This document shows, piece by piece, positions 31,939 through 41,541 of a DNA stretch of 64,000 nucleotides. Position 1 is the stretch's first letter; the number at the start of each line of letters is the position of its first letter. The notes beneath the pieces are model-generated. The model worked only from the letters and a program-made list of their open reading frames with translations, had not been told where the DNA came from and made no database searches. The stretch covers positions 62,001 through 126,000 of the forward strand of contig MNZN01000001.1 in the NCBI GenBank assembly GCA_001873625.1. The letters run 5' to 3'. Position numbers and translations under genes: made by a program. This DNA is from Candidatus Saccharibacteria bacterium CG2_30_41_52 (GTDB lineage: Bacteria; Patescibacteriota; Saccharimonadia; Saccharimonadales; Saccharimonadaceae).

Positions 31939-31998
31939 TGATGCTAAGAGCTATTTTTAATGGCAAAAATTAATTGAAAAGGAATATAAGACAACACC

Positions 31999-34086
31999 AT
32001 GGCAGAAAGACACGTCCCCCTAGAGGACCTTCGCAATATCGGTATTATCGCCCATATTGACGCTGGTAAAACAACTACAACCGAGGCAATTTTGTATCGT
32101 ACTGGTCTTTCACACAAGATTGGTCTAGTTCACGAAGGTGGAACAACGACTGACTGGATGGAACAAGAGCGTGAACGTGGTATCACGATTACTTCTGCTG
32201 CTGTTACTGCTTTTTGGAAGGGTAAAAAAATTAACCTTATCGATACACCAGGCCACATTGACTTTACGGCCGAAGTAGAACGCTCACTACGCGTTTTGGA
32301 CGGTGCTGTGACTGTCTTTGACGGTAAAATGGGTGTTGAGGCTCAGTCTGAAACCGTTTGGCGCCAAGCTAACAAATATCACGTTCCACGTATATGTTTT
32401 ATCAACAAGATTAACCAAACTGGTGGCGATTTTTACAAATCTTTGGATTCTATCCATCACCGTTTGACAAAAAACGCGCTTCCAATTCACTTGCCAATTG
32501 GTTTTGAAAAAGAAATCAATGGTCTTGTTGATCTTATCGATATGAAATCTTACACCTACAGCGATTACGCAGACCACGAATTAGTTGTTGGCGAAATTCC
32601 AGCTAATATGATTGAAAAGTGTAAAAATTCTCGATCACTATTGGTTGAAGCAGCTGTCGAAGCTGACGATGCGTTGTTTGAGCGTTTCTTGGACAAAGGC
32701 GAAGATTCAATCACAATCCCGGAACTTAAAGCTGCTTTGCGCAAACGAGTTTTGGCTGGTGATTTCTACCTAGTAACAGGCGGCGATGGCCGTGGAGTTA
32801 TCGTCGAAAAAGTTTTGGACCTTGTTGTTGATTATTTACCATCACCATTAGATGTTAGTGGCATTTGGGGTCATGATCCAAAAACTGGTGACGAAATTGA
32901 ACGTAAGCCAGACGTCAAGGAACCTTTGTCATCTCTAGCTTTTAAAATTGCAACTGACCCATTCGTTGGTAAGTTAATTTTTGTTCGTGTCTACAGCGGT
33001 CAAATGACAGCTGGTTCATATGTCCTCAACACCGTTACTGGCGAAAAAGAGCGCATTGGCCGAATTGTTCGTATGCATGCTGACAAACGTGAAGATATTG
33101 ATTCGATTGATGCAGGTGACATCGCCGCAGTTGTAGGTCTGAAGGGTACATTTACTGGTCACACACTATCTGCTGTCGATAAACCAATTACACTAGAATC
33201 TATTACATTCCCAGATCCTCCAGTATCGATCGCGGTCGAACCAAAGACCAAGGCTGACCAGGAAAAAATGGGTATAGCATTGCAACGTTTGGCCGAAGAA
33301 GACCCAACTTTCCGCATTCACACTGATGATGAAACAGGTCAAACGATTATGTCAGGAATGGGTGAACTGCACCTTGATATTTTGATCGATCGTATGCGAC
33401 GCGAATTTAATGTTGAAGCTAACATCGGTGAACCACAAGTTGCTTTTCGTGAATCTATCAAAGGCACGTCTGATGTTCAAGGCAAACATATCAAGCAATC
33501 TGGTGGACGTGGTCAATATGGTGACGTATGGGTCAAATTTGAACCAAATGAAATGGGCAAAGGCTTCGAATTTATCGATGCCATCAAGGGTGGTTCAGTC
33601 CCTCAAGAGTATCGTAAACCAGTTGAAGCTGGGATCAAAGAAACGCTTAACGGCGGTGTTATTGCTGGTTACCCAGTAGTTGATGTCAAAGCAACTCTTT
33701 ATGATGGTAGTTATCACGATGTCGACTCAAGTGAACTTGCTTTTAAATTGGCTGGTAGCTTAGCTGCACGTGAGGGTATCAAACAAGCTAAACCAATCCT
33801 ACTTGAACCTATTATGCACGTTGAAGTAACTACTCCTGAGGATTTCATGGGTGATGTCATTGGCGACTTAAACAGTCGCCGTGGCCGTATCGAAGCTATG
33901 GAGGACCTTAGTGCCGGTGCTAAATTGATCAAAGCTTTTGTGCCACTTGCAAACATGTTTGGTTATACAACCGACCTGCGCTCAATGAGCCAGGGGCGTG
34001 CTGCAAGCTCGATGGAACTTGCTCAGTACGAGGAAGTACCGCCAAATGTGGCCCAAGAGATAGTAGAGAAGCGTTCAAGCAAATAG
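31999..34086 (+). CDS. fusA: Elongation factor G
   Basis: Translocase GTPase, 695 residues. G1 AHIDAGKTTTTE, G2 RGITITSAA, G3 DTPGHIDF, G4 FINKIN (NKMD-type, variant last residues) in domain I. Domain II ends near residue 400; the domain IV loop region shows SGGRGQYGDVWVKFEP. Full length and intact. Confidence 0.98.
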   Translation: MAERHVPLEDLRNIGIIAHIDAGKTTTTEAILYRTGLSHKIGLVHEGGTTTDWMEQERERGITITSAAVTAFWKGKKINLIDTPGHIDFTAEVERSLRVLDGAVTVFDGKMGVEAQSETVWRQANKYHVPRICFINKINQTGGDFYKSLDSIHHRLTKNALPIHLPIGFEKEINGLVDLIDMKSYTYSDYADHELVVGEIPANMIEKCKNSRSLLVEAAVEADDALFERFLDKGEDSITIPELKAALRKRVLAGDFYLVTGGDGRGVIVEKVLDLVVDYLPSPLDVSGIWGHDPKTGDEIERKPDVKEPLSSLAFKIATDPFVGKLIFVRVYSGQMTAGSYVLNTVTGEKERIGRIVRMHADKREDIDSIDAGDIAAVVGLKGTFTGHTLSAVDKPITLESITFPDPPVSIAVEPKTKADQEKMGIALQRLAEEDPTFRIHTDDETGQTIMSGMGELHLDILIDRMRREFNVEANIGEPQVAFRESIKGTSDVQGKHIKQSGGRGQYGDVWVKFEPNEMGKGFEFIDAIKGGSVPQEYRKPVEAGIKETLNGGVIAGYPVVDVKATLYDGSYHDVDSSELAFKLAGSLAAREGIKQAKPILLEPIMHVEVTTPEDFMGDVIGDLNSRRGRIEAMEDLSAGAKLIKAFVPLANMFGYTTDLRSMSQGRAASSMELAQYEEVPPNVAQEIVEKRSSK

Positions 34087-34098
34087 GTTAAATACCTC

Positions 34099-34127
34099 TT
34101 TACGAAGTGGCGTAGACTCTGTATAAT
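34099..34127 (+). promoter_or_regulatory. Promoter of tuf
   Basis: TTTACG, 17-base spacer, TATAAT (34122-34127). The same -35 variant is used by the second infA promoter. TAGGAG precedes the tuf start. Confidence 0.7.
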
Positions 34128-34195
34128 GACAGATATACGTCGTTGAGTAAGTATTTGCTCTCGTCTAAAAAATAATTAATAGGAGAAATAATTCA

Positions 34196-35377
34196 ATGGC
34201 AGATTTCGACCGAACCAAACCTCACGTTAACGTTGGCACAATGGGCCATGTTGACCACGGTAAAACAACATTAACCTCAGCAATTACTAACGTACTTGCT
34301 AAAAGATTGCCTAGTGCTGTTAATAAACCTGTTACTTATGCGCAGATTGATAACGCACCAGAAGAGCGCGCACGTGGTATTACTATTGCTTCATCTCACC
34401 AAGAGTATGAATCAGAAAAGCGTCACTATGCTCACGTTGACATGCCAGGTCACGCTGACTACATCAAAAATATGATCACAGGTGCTGCCCAAATTGATGG
34501 TGCTATCCTTGTGGTTGCTGCAAACGATGGTCCGTTGCCTCAAACTCGTGAACACGTTTTGTTGGCTCACCAAGTTGGTGTTCCAAAAATCCTTGTTTAC
34601 CTAAACAAGATGGACCTTGCTGACCCTGAACTAGTTGAATTAGTTGAGATGGATATTCGTGAACTTCTTGCTAAAAACGGATTTGACGAAAACGCTCCAA
34701 TTATCAAAGGTTCTGCAACCAAAGCCCTAGAAGGCGACAAAGAAGCCGAAGATTCTATTATGGAACTAGTTGCAGCTTTGGATAGCTATATACCAGAGCC
34801 AGTTCGTGAATTAGACAAACCATTCTTGATGCCAATCGAAGACGTCTTTTCAATCAAAGGCCGTGGTACAGTTGCTACCGGTCGTATTGAACAAGGTATC
34901 ATCAAATTGAACGATCCAGTTGAAATCGTTGGTATCCGTGCAACTCAAACATCAGTTGTTACTGGTATTGAGGCTTTTAAAAAGAACCTAAACCAAGGTC
35001 AAGCTGGCGACAACGCTGGTATCTTGCTACGCGGTATTGAACGCGAACAAATTGAACGCGGTCAAGTTATCGTCAAACCAGGTAGCTTAACACCACACAC
35101 TGAATTTGAAGCTGAAGTTTACATCTTGAAAAAAGAAGAAGGTGGACGACATACTCCATTTAGCAAAGGTTACAAACCACAGTTCTACTTCCGTACAACT
35201 GACGTAACCGGTGAAGTTGAACTTCCAGCCGACAAAGAACTAGTTATCCCTGGCGATACACTAACTTTCAAGGTTAAACTTCTTGCTCCAGTAGCAATGG
35301 AAAAAGGTCTAACATTTGCTATCCGCGAAGGTGGTAAAACTGTTGGTGCTGGCGTTGTAACTAACATCGTTAAATAA
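34196..35377 (+). CDS. tuf: Elongation factor Tu
   Basis: Delivers aminoacyl-tRNA. 393 residues with G1 [11 protein letters not shown]3 DMPGHADY, G4 NKMDLAD, and domains II and III typical. The switch I region is slightly unusual ([24 protein letters not shown]). Own promoter and own terminator, so it is transcribed independently of fusA. Confidence 0.98.
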   Translation: MADFDRTKPHVNVGTMGHVDHGKTTLTSAITNVLAKRLPSAVNKPVTYAQIDNAPEERARGITIASSHQEYESEKRHYAHVDMPGHADYIKNMITGAAQIDGAILVVAANDGPLPQTREHVLLAHQVGVPKILVYLNKMDLADPELVELVEMDIRELLAKNGFDENAPIIKGSATKALEGDKEAEDSIMELVAALDSYIPEPVRELDKPFLMPIEDVFSIKGRGTVATGRIEQGIIKLNDPVEIVGIRATQTSVVTGIEAFKKNLNQGQAGDNAGILLRGIEREQIERGQVIVKPGSLTPHTEFEAEVYILKKEEGGRHTPFSKGYKPQFYFRTTDVTGEVELPADKELVIPGDTLTFKVKLLAPVAMEKGLTFAIREGGKTVGAGVVTNIVK

Positions 35378-35393
35378 TCTATTCTAGATTTAC

Positions 35394-35424
35394 AAAATAC
35401 CCCCGAGCAATCGGGGGTATTTTT
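35394..35424 (+). terminator. Intrinsic terminator of tuf
   Basis: AAAATACCCCCGA-gcaa-TCGGGGGTATTTTT. An almost identical hairpin follows the next small gene. Confidence 0.9.
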
Positions 35425-35468
35425 GATACACTAGGTATGCGAACCGCAAGAAGTGATACAATAAACAT

Positions 35469-35717
35469 ATGAGCGAAGATCAATTCACGAAATTATTCAA
35501 TTACATGGAAAAGCGTTTTAACGCCATTGATAAAAGATTTGAACTTACAGCATCCCAAGAAAGCCTTGATAGGCTAACCAACACTATCGATAATTTTGTC
35601 AAAAGACTTGATGACGCTGAAATCGAACAGGTCTCACGTGACGAACAATTCAAACGTCTGTTAAATTGGGCACGTAAAGTTTCTAAGAAAACTGGGATTC
35701 CATTAACAGATTTGTAA
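35469..35717 (+). CDS. Small coiled-coil protein, unknown
   Basis: 82 residues with heptad-like hydrophobic spacing (FTKLFNYMEKRFNAIDKRFELTASQESLDRLTNTIDNFVKRLDDAEIEQVSRDEQFKRLLNWARKVSKKTG). No membrane segment or signal. TACAAT (35457-35462) ends six bases before ATG, so it should be leaderless. It sits between two copies of the same terminator. Confidence 0.7.
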   Translation: MSEDQFTKLFNYMEKRFNAIDKRFELTASQESLDRLTNTIDNFVKRLDDAEIEQVSRDEQFKRLLNWARKVSKKTGIPLTDL

Positions 35718-35754
35718 AACAAAATACCCCGAGCAATCGGGGGTATTTTGTTTT
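35718..35754 (+). terminator. Intrinsic terminator, copy of the tuf terminator
   Basis: AACAAAATACCCC-gagcaatcg-GGGGTATTTTGTTTT, sharing CCCCGAGCAATCGGGGGTAT with the tuf terminator. Confidence 0.9.
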
Positions 35755-35767
35755 CATCTATTATTAG

Positions 35768-35796
35768 TTGTCAGAACAGATTCAAAATGTTATAAT
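35768..35796 (+). promoter_or_regulatory. Promoter of rpsJ
   Basis: TTGTCA, 17-base spacer, TATAAT (35791-35796), followed by a ~115-base leader. Confidence 0.8.
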
Positions 35797-35917
35797 CCAT
35801 GAGTATTATTAATGATATCGAGAACTCGGTGGTGGCAGAACATTCGCCGTACAGCGAACTGGTCCATAACAGAGGTTACGATATAACCGTCGTTTATGCG
35901 ACAAGAAGGACCATTAT

Positions 35918-36244
35918 ATGGCAGCAGACAAGCAAGAACAGGCCCTAAGAATTCGTATCCGCCTAAAAGCGTACGATCACAAGGTTATAGACCAATCAGC
36001 AAAACAAATTATTGACACTGCAATCCGTACTGGCGCATCAGTTGCCGGTCCAGTGCCACTTCCAACTCGCCGTAGCGTGTTTACCGTGGTTAAATCACCA
36101 CACGTCTACAAAAAAGGTGGAGAAGCATTCGAAATGCGCGTTCACAAACGACTAATCGACATTACCGACGCAACTCCAAAGACTATTGATAGTCTACAAA
36201 ACCTCAGCTTGCCTGCAGGTGTTGATGCTGAAATTCGCATGTAA
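35918..36244 (+). CDS. rpsJ: Ribosomal protein S10
   Basis: 108 residues, typical sequence ([37 protein letters not shown]). In most bacteria rpsJ is the first gene of the operon that continues with rplC; here it is alone with its own promoter and terminator, 2.9 kb from rplC. Confidence 0.97.
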   Translation: MAADKQEQALRIRIRLKAYDHKVIDQSAKQIIDTAIRTGASVAGPVPLPTRRSVFTVVKSPHVYKKGGEAFEMRVHKRLIDITDATPKTIDSLQNLSLPAGVDAEIRM

Positions 36245-36260
36245 TTTAAATGCAATTTAA

Positions 36261-36290
36261 TAACCCCGCTAATTGCGGGGTTATTTTTTG
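36261..36290 (+). terminator. Intrinsic terminator of rpsJ
   Basis: AACCCCGC-taatt-GCGGGGTTATTTTTTG. It may also serve the convergent minus-strand gene. Confidence 0.9.
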
Positions 36291-36302
36291 TCTAAAAACT
36301 AA

Positions 36303-36581
36303 CTAAAGAGCGTTGATCTTGTCGATAATACGCAAGGTATCCAACTGAATGTTCAAAATCCACAAAGATAGAATCATAATATATATAAATAAGATTGCCC
36401 AATAAATTGTTTGTTGGGAAACCTGGTATGTCATAAATGGAGTCTTTTCTTTGACAAGTTGGAATGATTTAAAAGCTACAGCTTTGGCTTTGCGTGGGGT
36501 AGCCTTTACAACCTTAATGGTTTTTTTAGCTACTACCTTTTTTGCGACTTTCTTTACAGTTTTTTTAGTTTTAGTTGCCAT
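36303..36581 (-). CDS. Small basic single-span membrane protein, unknown
   Basis: 92 residues. The N terminus is lysine/alanine-rich and histone-H1-like (MATKTKKTVKKVAKKVVAKKTIKVVKATPRKAK), and one transmembrane helix (IYWAILFIYIMILSLWIL) lies near the C terminus. The basic tail should face the cytoplasm and could bind nucleic acid near the membrane, but this is inference. GGAGTGG precedes the start. Confidence 0.7.
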   Translation of the reverse strand: MATKTKKTVKKVAKKVVAKKTIKVVKATPRKAKAVAFKSFQLVKEKTPFMTYQVSQQTIYWAILFIYIMILSLWILNIQLDTLRIIDKINAL

Positions 36582-36699
36582 AACATTACCACTCCTATGT
36601 TATTTAATGATACTTATGGTTACAGTATGCAACACGGTGGCAATTAGCACAAGTGGTATTATGACCAACACTTAAGGTTATTTGGTATACTTTAGTTAG

Positions 36700-37920
36700 A
36701 TGAAAGCATTAAAACCCAAAAATCATCGAATCTTGACGCTAGTTATTGCGGTTGTCTTAGTAATAGCAGCAGGTGTTGGTATCTGGTGGTATGTAAACAT
36801 CAATAATCAATCTAAATCAGTTGAGGATACGAATAAATCAGCTGAGTCTAAAAAAGAAACTGAACCAGCCGAAACCAAACCTATAATACCGGTCATCCAT
36901 ATGGCTGCTATGGGCGACATGTTGGCGCACGATACGATTATTGCCAACGCCAAAGTAGGGGATAGTTATGATTTTGGTAAGTTCTTTGCTAATATCTTGC
37001 CTATTTATAAAAATGACAAAGTGGTGTTTTGTAACCAAGAAGGCCTAAGTTCGGGCGAACAGTATGGAATTAGCGGCTATCCTTCATTTAACGCGCCAAC
37101 AAAGCTTGCAGCTGATCTGCAATCTGGCGCAAAGTGTAACATTATAAATCTAGCCAATAATCATATGGGCGATAAGGGTGTTGCGGCTACGAACGCAACT
37201 TTGGACGTTTGGGCTGCATTAAAACCACTTGCTATCAGTGGCGCGAATAAGAGTTTTGCCGACCAAAACAAGGTTAGTTTTGGCGAAATGAATGGTATCA
37301 AGATTGGTTTTGTGGCATTTGCTGATTTTAATAACAATAACTCGACCCCTGGATATAGCGTTAATAACTATCACGACGAGACATTAGTTCATAATCTGGT
37401 TACTGCTGCGCGTGCTAGCGCCGATGTCGTTATAGTATCGATGCACTGGGGGGTAGAGGATTCAACTGTAGTCAGCGCTAATCAGCTATCCGAAGCCACT
37501 TTACTGAGTTCTTTAGGTGTTGATGTAATAATCGGTACTGGGCCTCATGTACTGCAAAAAGCCGAAATAATCAATCGAGCAGATAGTGGCAAGACACTTG
37601 TCTGGTATTCGCTAGGCAATATGTTGTCTTCACAATTGAACCTCAAAGAGTTAATCGGAGGTATCGCACGATTTGATATTACCAAGACCGCTGATAAAAA
37701 GGTCACGATTACCAATCCGACCTTTACGCCTACATATATGCATTATGAATGGACAGCCAGCGAAGCCGCCAATGGTAATCTGTTAGCACGCAAAAACGCT
37801 ATGATATATCCGTTAGCCGATGCAGCAGTTCCGCTATCTAAATCACTGTTAAATACAACCGTAGCCGATCAGAAACAATACATAATCGACACACTAGGCC
37901 CTAAGGTTACAGTAAAGTAA
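36700..37920 (+). CDS. CapA-family metallophosphoesterase-like protein
   Basis: 406 residues: N-terminal membrane anchor (ILTLVIAVVLVIAAGVGIWWYV), a Ser/Thr/Glu linker, then a PGA_cap domain with GDMLAHDTI, NQEGLSS, INLANNHMGDKG, FADFN, VIVSMHWGVE and IIGTGPHVLQ. Metal-binding His/Asp/Asn residues are present. CapA proteins act in poly-gamma-glutamate capsule formation, but most relatives have no tested function. TATACT ends eight bases before ATG, so the message has almost no leader. Confidence 0.85.
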   Translation: MKALKPKNHRILTLVIAVVLVIAAGVGIWWYVNINNQSKSVEDTNKSAESKKETEPAETKPIIPVIHMAAMGDMLAHDTIIANAKVGDSYDFGKFFANILPIYKNDKVVFCNQEGLSSGEQYGISGYPSFNAPTKLAADLQSGAKCNIINLANNHMGDKGVAATNATLDVWAALKPLAISGANKSFADQNKVSFGEMNGIKIGFVAFADFNNNNSTPGYSVNNYHDETLVHNLVTAARASADVVIVSMHWGVEDSTVVSANQLSEATLLSSLGVDVIIGTGPHVLQKAEIINRADSGKTLVWYSLGNMLSSQLNLKELIGGIARFDITKTADKKVTITNPTFTPTYMHYEWTASEAANGNLLARKNAMIYPLADAAVPLSKSLLNTTVADQKQYIIDTLGPKVTVK

Positions 37921-37924
37921 GTGC

Positions 37925-38075
37925 TATTGGAAGGTAGCTATTGGAGTATGGCAAAGTTTTAGCTAATGGCTATTGGAATATGGAATATGACAAGTTGAAT
38001 TAGTGTCATTAGCCAACTTCTAGTAGCTAATAGCCAGCACTGTCAAATTCCAATAGCTATATTCCAATAGCTAAA
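37925..38075. repeat. AGCTATTGGAATATGG direct and inverted repeats
   Basis: Copies of TAGCTATTGGA(A)TATGG (37935-37985) face copies of TTCCAATAGCTA (38045-38075), giving a palindromic block between convergent genes that could act as a bidirectional terminator. Confidence 0.6.
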
Positions 38076-38946
38076 TAGCGCCATTCTGTCGTAAAGTTGC
38101 ATCAGCCTTGACTAGATACGTCCAGGCATCATCAAGGGTTAAGCCACTGTCATGCAATGCGGTTGCTAAATCAACGCCTACATAGCGGAAGTGCCATGAT
38201 TCATACTGATAACCGGTAATTAATTCTTTGCCACTGGGATAACGAAGGGTAAATCCGTATTTATACGCGTTATTAACTAACCACATCCCATCACCAGTTT
38301 GGGCGAAGCAATTGTCTAGATAACAGTTGCGTGCAATTGTACTAAGGTCAACAGCAAGCCCTGTCTGGTGCTCGCTTTGTCCAGGCCTTGCAATGGCTTG
38401 GTTAGCAGCAGGATCGCCCACAGAGGCTGCTAGGCTGTCAAAATAGACCTTTTGTAGCACAGCTGACCTGTATCCACTACCAATCATCAACTGATAGCCG
38501 GCGTTTGAAGCAGCGCTAAACAGATTTATCAAGGGTTTTTCGATAATTGATCTAACGGATCGTTCGGCATCGCTTTTGTCGGTTCTGGTCGCAACATCTG
38601 GAATTTTTAGGTCTGACGGGGCGTAATCGACTGAAATGGCGTGAGTTTTGCTGACTAGTGCCCACGTACTGTTGTCTGTCGAATAATCTTCGACGATTGC
38701 TCGAATAGTCTTTGCGCCTGGAAGGGTAATATAGACCGGCTCTTTACGTTTAGCTTCGCGGGCTGATTCGGCTGATTTGACGGCGATTTGACGAGAAATT
38801 GTTGCAATTTGATCGTTATAATTTGAATCTTGATCAGATATATACAAATAACCTGCATACGAAACGACGCCAATTACTAAAAAAGCTACAAAAATTGTTG
38901 TAATTTTTGGGAATAGCCCGTTTTGATGGGATTTAGCTGTTTGCAT
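38071..38946 (-). CDS. Membrane-anchored D-Ala-D-Ala carboxypeptidase, VanY family
   Basis: 291 residues: N-terminal anchor (ITTIFVAFLVIGVVSYAGYLYI), then a VanY-type peptidase domain. Zinc ligands and catalytic residues are visible in SEHQTGLAVDL (S-x-H-x-x-G-x-A-x-D) and YESWHFRYVG (E-x-W-H), with SGYRS upstream. It trims peptidoglycan stem peptides outside the membrane. It stands alone, convergent with the CapA-like gene and divergent from the ribosomal operon. Confidence 0.9.
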   Translation of the reverse strand: MQTAKSHQNGLFPKITTIFVAFLVIGVVSYAGYLYISDQDSNYNDQIATISRQIAVKSAESAREAKRKEPVYITLPGAKTIRAIVEDYSTDNSTWALVSKTHAISVDYAPSDLKIPDVATRTDKSDAERSVRSIIEKPLINLFSAASNAGYQLMIGSGYRSAVLQKVYFDSLAASVGDPAANQAIARPGQSEHQTGLAVDLSTIARNCYLDNCFAQTGDGMWLVNNAYKYGFTLRYPSGKELITGYQYESWHFRYVGVDLATALHDSGLTLDDAWTYLVKADATLRQNGAI

Positions 38947-38985
38947 TACTATCCTTATACTACCATATTCGTTTGATGTATATTA

Positions 38986-39014
38986 TTGACGTATAACAGA
39001 TAGTGTGCTAGAGT
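38986..39014 (+). promoter_or_regulatory. Promoter of the rplC ribosomal operon
   Basis: TTGACG, 17-base spacer, TAGAGT (39009-39014). Confidence 0.7.
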
Positions 39015-39045
39015 TAGATGGTAACTTATAAGAAAATAATAAACA

Positions 39046-39111
39046 ATTCTTGGTGAATTGGTAGGTCTATATCTTTAGAAACCACCTCCCACCAAGAATT
39101 TTAAGTGGGAG
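39046..39111 (+). promoter_or_regulatory. rplC leader with two mutually exclusive hairpins
   Basis: ATTCTTGGTG (39046-39055) is complementary to CACCAAGAAT (39090-39099). Overlapping the second arm, CTCCCAC (39086-39092) is complementary to GTGGGAG (39105-39111), which lies 12 bases before ATG and includes the purine-rich ribosome-binding candidate. Only one of the two can form, as in attenuators or ribosomal-protein autoregulation sites. Confidence 0.6.
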
Positions 39112-39122
39112 CATGAAGGCAA

Positions 39123-39737
39123 ATGAAAGCACTTCTCGGTACCAAAATTGGTATGACCCAAATCATTAGCGAAGATGGCGTTGCAGTTCCTGTAACGTTA
39201 ATTCAAGCTGGCCCCGTGACTGTGACTCAGGTTAAGACTGTCGAAACCGACGGTTACACTGCAGTACAGGTGGCATATGGTGAGGGTAAGAACCTGAGCA
39301 AGGCCGTGGCTGGACACACAAAAACAGCCGGAAGTAACCCGAAACATATTCGGGAAATTCGTGTAAGCAAACTACCAGAAGGCCTCTCGGTAGGTAGCAC
39401 GATTGACGTAACAACCTTTTCACTTGGTGACATCGTAGATGCCACAGGCACAAGTAAGGGTAAAGGTTTTGCCGGTACGGTAAAACGTCACAACTTTAAC
39501 ACCAGTAAACACACCCACGGCGGCAAAGGCGATATTCGCAAGCCGGGCTCAATTGGATCAATGTATCCACAAAAAGTATTCAAGGGTAAGCGAATGTCAG
39601 GACGCATGGGTCATGATCGTGTAACGGTCAAGAACCTTGTTGTAGCCTACATCGACCAAGAGAACAATTTGATTGGTCTACGTGGCGCTGTACCAGGCCC
39701 TAAAAAAGGTCTGATTATCATCGGAGGAAAAGCGTAA
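39123..39737 (+). CDS. rplC: Ribosomal protein L3
   Basis: 204 residues, MKALLGTKIGMTQI start and the HGGKGDIRKPGSIGSMYPQKVFKGKRMSGRMG block characteristic of L3. First gene of the operon, as rpsJ lies elsewhere. Overlaps rplD by one base (TAATG). Confidence 0.97.
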   Translation: MKALLGTKIGMTQIISEDGVAVPVTLIQAGPVTVTQVKTVETDGYTAVQVAYGEGKNLSKAVAGHTKTAGSNPKHIREIRVSKLPEGLSVGSTIDVTTFSLGDIVDATGTSKGKGFAGTVKRHNFNTSKHTHGGKGDIRKPGSIGSMYPQKVFKGKRMSGRMGHDRVTVKNLVVAYIDQENNLIGLRGAVPGPKKGLIIIGGKA

Positions 39738-40354
39738 TGTCTGAAATTACTAAAACAGCTACAAAGACAGCTTTACCTAAAGAGATATTTGCAGTTGAAG
39801 TTAAAAATCACGAGCTTTTGAAATTAGCTTATGATAGCTATCTTGCAAACTCACGCACTGCTAGTGCAACCACTCTCCAACGCGGCGAAGTTCGCGGTGG
39901 TGGTAAAAAACCTTGGAAACAAAAAGGAACTGGACGTGCTCGTTTCGGTTCATCTCGTAACCCAATTTGGCGCGGTGGCGGTGTCGTATTCGGTCCACGT
40001 GGTAATGAAAATTACACAAAGACTATTACTACTACCAGCAAACGCGTAGCTTTGCGACAAGCTTTGTCGTTAGCAAACAAGGCTGGTAAGATCGTTGTTC
40101 TTGATTTCAAGACAACAGGTAAAACTGCTGAAACCGTTAAGCTCTTGGCTGATAACAAACTAGACCGTAAGGTTCTATTAGTCGTCGATGAGAAAACACC
40201 TGAAATTTTGCGCTCAACTAACAACGTCCAACGATTATTGTTAACTCGTGCTAATTACCTAAGTGTCTATCACATCCTAAATGCTGATAAAATTGTTATT
40301 ACGCCTGCTGCGCTTGCTGTTGTAACAAGCTGGTTAACAAAGGAGGATAAATAA
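39737..40354 (+). CDS. rplD: Ribosomal protein L4
   Basis: 205 residues. The extended loop is recognisable as RGEVRGGGKKPWKQKGTGRARFGSSRNPIWRGGGVVFGP, which lines the exit tunnel. In some bacteria L4 regulates its own operon through the leader; here the leader structure before rplC would be the candidate site. Confidence 0.97.
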   Translation: MSEITKTATKTALPKEIFAVEVKNHELLKLAYDSYLANSRTASATTLQRGEVRGGGKKPWKQKGTGRARFGSSRNPIWRGGGVVFGPRGNENYTKTITTTSKRVALRQALSLANKAGKIVVLDFKTTGKTAETVKLLADNKLDRKVLLVVDEKTPEILRSTNNVQRLLLTRANYLSVYHILNADKIVITPAALAVVTSWLTKEDK

Positions 40355-40355
40355 T

Positions 40356-40700
40356 ATGACAATTCATATTAGCGTATTCCCACGTACGACTGAAAAAGCC
40401 TACGGCCAGTCAAAAAATAACGTTTATGTATTTGACGCTCCGGTAACTGCAAATAAACAAGAGATTGTTGCAGCTATCGAAGCCCAATACGGCGTAAAGA
40501 CTACAGGTATTAAAACTTTAGTCCAAACCGGAAAAGCTATTCGTTTTTCAAAAGGTAAACGAGCTCAACCTGGTATAACCAACCACAAAGATTCTAAAAA
40601 AGCATACGTAACTCTAGCTGAGGGCAACAAAATCAATGTATTTGATGAAGTAGCCGCAGCAGAGACAAATGCTAAAGCCGAAAAGAAGGAGAAGAAGTAA
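40356..40700 (+). CDS. rplW: Ribosomal protein L23
   Basis: 114 residues; TEKAYGQSKNNVYVFDAPVTANKQEIVAAIEAQYGVK is the L23 core near the tunnel exit where trigger factor docks. Lysine/glutamate-rich C-terminal tail. Overlaps rplB by one base. Confidence 0.94.
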   Translation: MTIHISVFPRTTEKAYGQSKNNVYVFDAPVTANKQEIVAAIEAQYGVKTTGIKTLVQTGKAIRFSKGKRAQPGITNHKDSKKAYVTLAEGNKINVFDEVAAAETNAKAEKKEKK

Positions 40701-41539
40701 TGCCAATTAAGCTTTACAACCCAACTACTCCAGCCCGACGTGGTATGACTACTCAAGACCTTAGTGAGATTACAACTCGTAAACCACTAAAAAGTCTTGT
40801 TAAAAGCAAGAAACAAAATGCTGGTCGTAACAATACTGGACGTATCACCGTACGACACCGTGGTGGTGGCGTTAAACGTCATTACCGTCTAGTTGACCAC
40901 AAACTAGCTGCAGGTTTAACTGTAACTATTCAAGAAATCGAATATGATCCAAACCGTAGCGCCCGAGTTGCTCGTGTATTAGACCAAAATGGCCTATATC
41001 ACTACATCTTGGCTGATACGTCTATGGAAAAGGGCAAAGTTATTGTAAGTGGTGCTGACGCTCCAGTCGAGTCAAGCAACCGTTTGCCACTAGCTAACAT
41101 CCCAGTTGGTACCCAAATTTATGCAATCGAAATCCATCCAGGTAAAGGCGCCCAATTGGTTCGCTCAGCTGGCGTAACTGCTCAGTTGATGGCTAAAGAA
41201 GGTGAATACGCTCAGGTACGTTTACCGTCAGGTGAAGTTCGCCGTTTCCGCATGGAAGCAACCGCAGCGATTGGTATGGTCGGCAACGTCCAACACCAAA
41301 ACGTCAAGATTGGTTCTGCCGGACGCAACCGCCGCAAATCTATTCGTCCAGGTGTTCGTGGTATTGCTATGAACGCTTGTGATCACCCACACGGTGGTGG
41401 TGACGGTGGACGACACGGTATTGGTGGATCACCACGTACTCCATGGGGTCAATTGACTCTTGGATATCGTACTCGTCGCCGTAAGGATGTCAGTAAGATG
41501 ATCATTAAGAGTCGCCATGACGCGAAGAGGAAGAAATAA
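40700..41539 (+). CDS. rplB: Ribosomal protein L2
   Basis: 279 residues, full length, with [22 protein letters not shown] and the peptidyl-transferase-proximal [20 protein letters not shown]. Confidence 0.98.
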   Translation: MPIKLYNPTTPARRGMTTQDLSEITTRKPLKSLVKSKKQNAGRNNTGRITVRHRGGGVKRHYRLVDHKLAAGLTVTIQEIEYDPNRSARVARVLDQNGLYHYILADTSMEKGKVIVSGADAPVESSNRLPLANIPVGTQIYAIEIHPGKGAQLVRSAGVTAQLMAKEGEYAQVRLPSGEVRRFRMEATAAIGMVGNVQHQNVKIGSAGRNRRKSIRPGVRGIAMNACDHPHGGGDGGRHGIGGSPRTPWGQLTLGYRTRRRKDVSKMIIKSRHDAKRKK

Positions 41540-41541
41540 CT

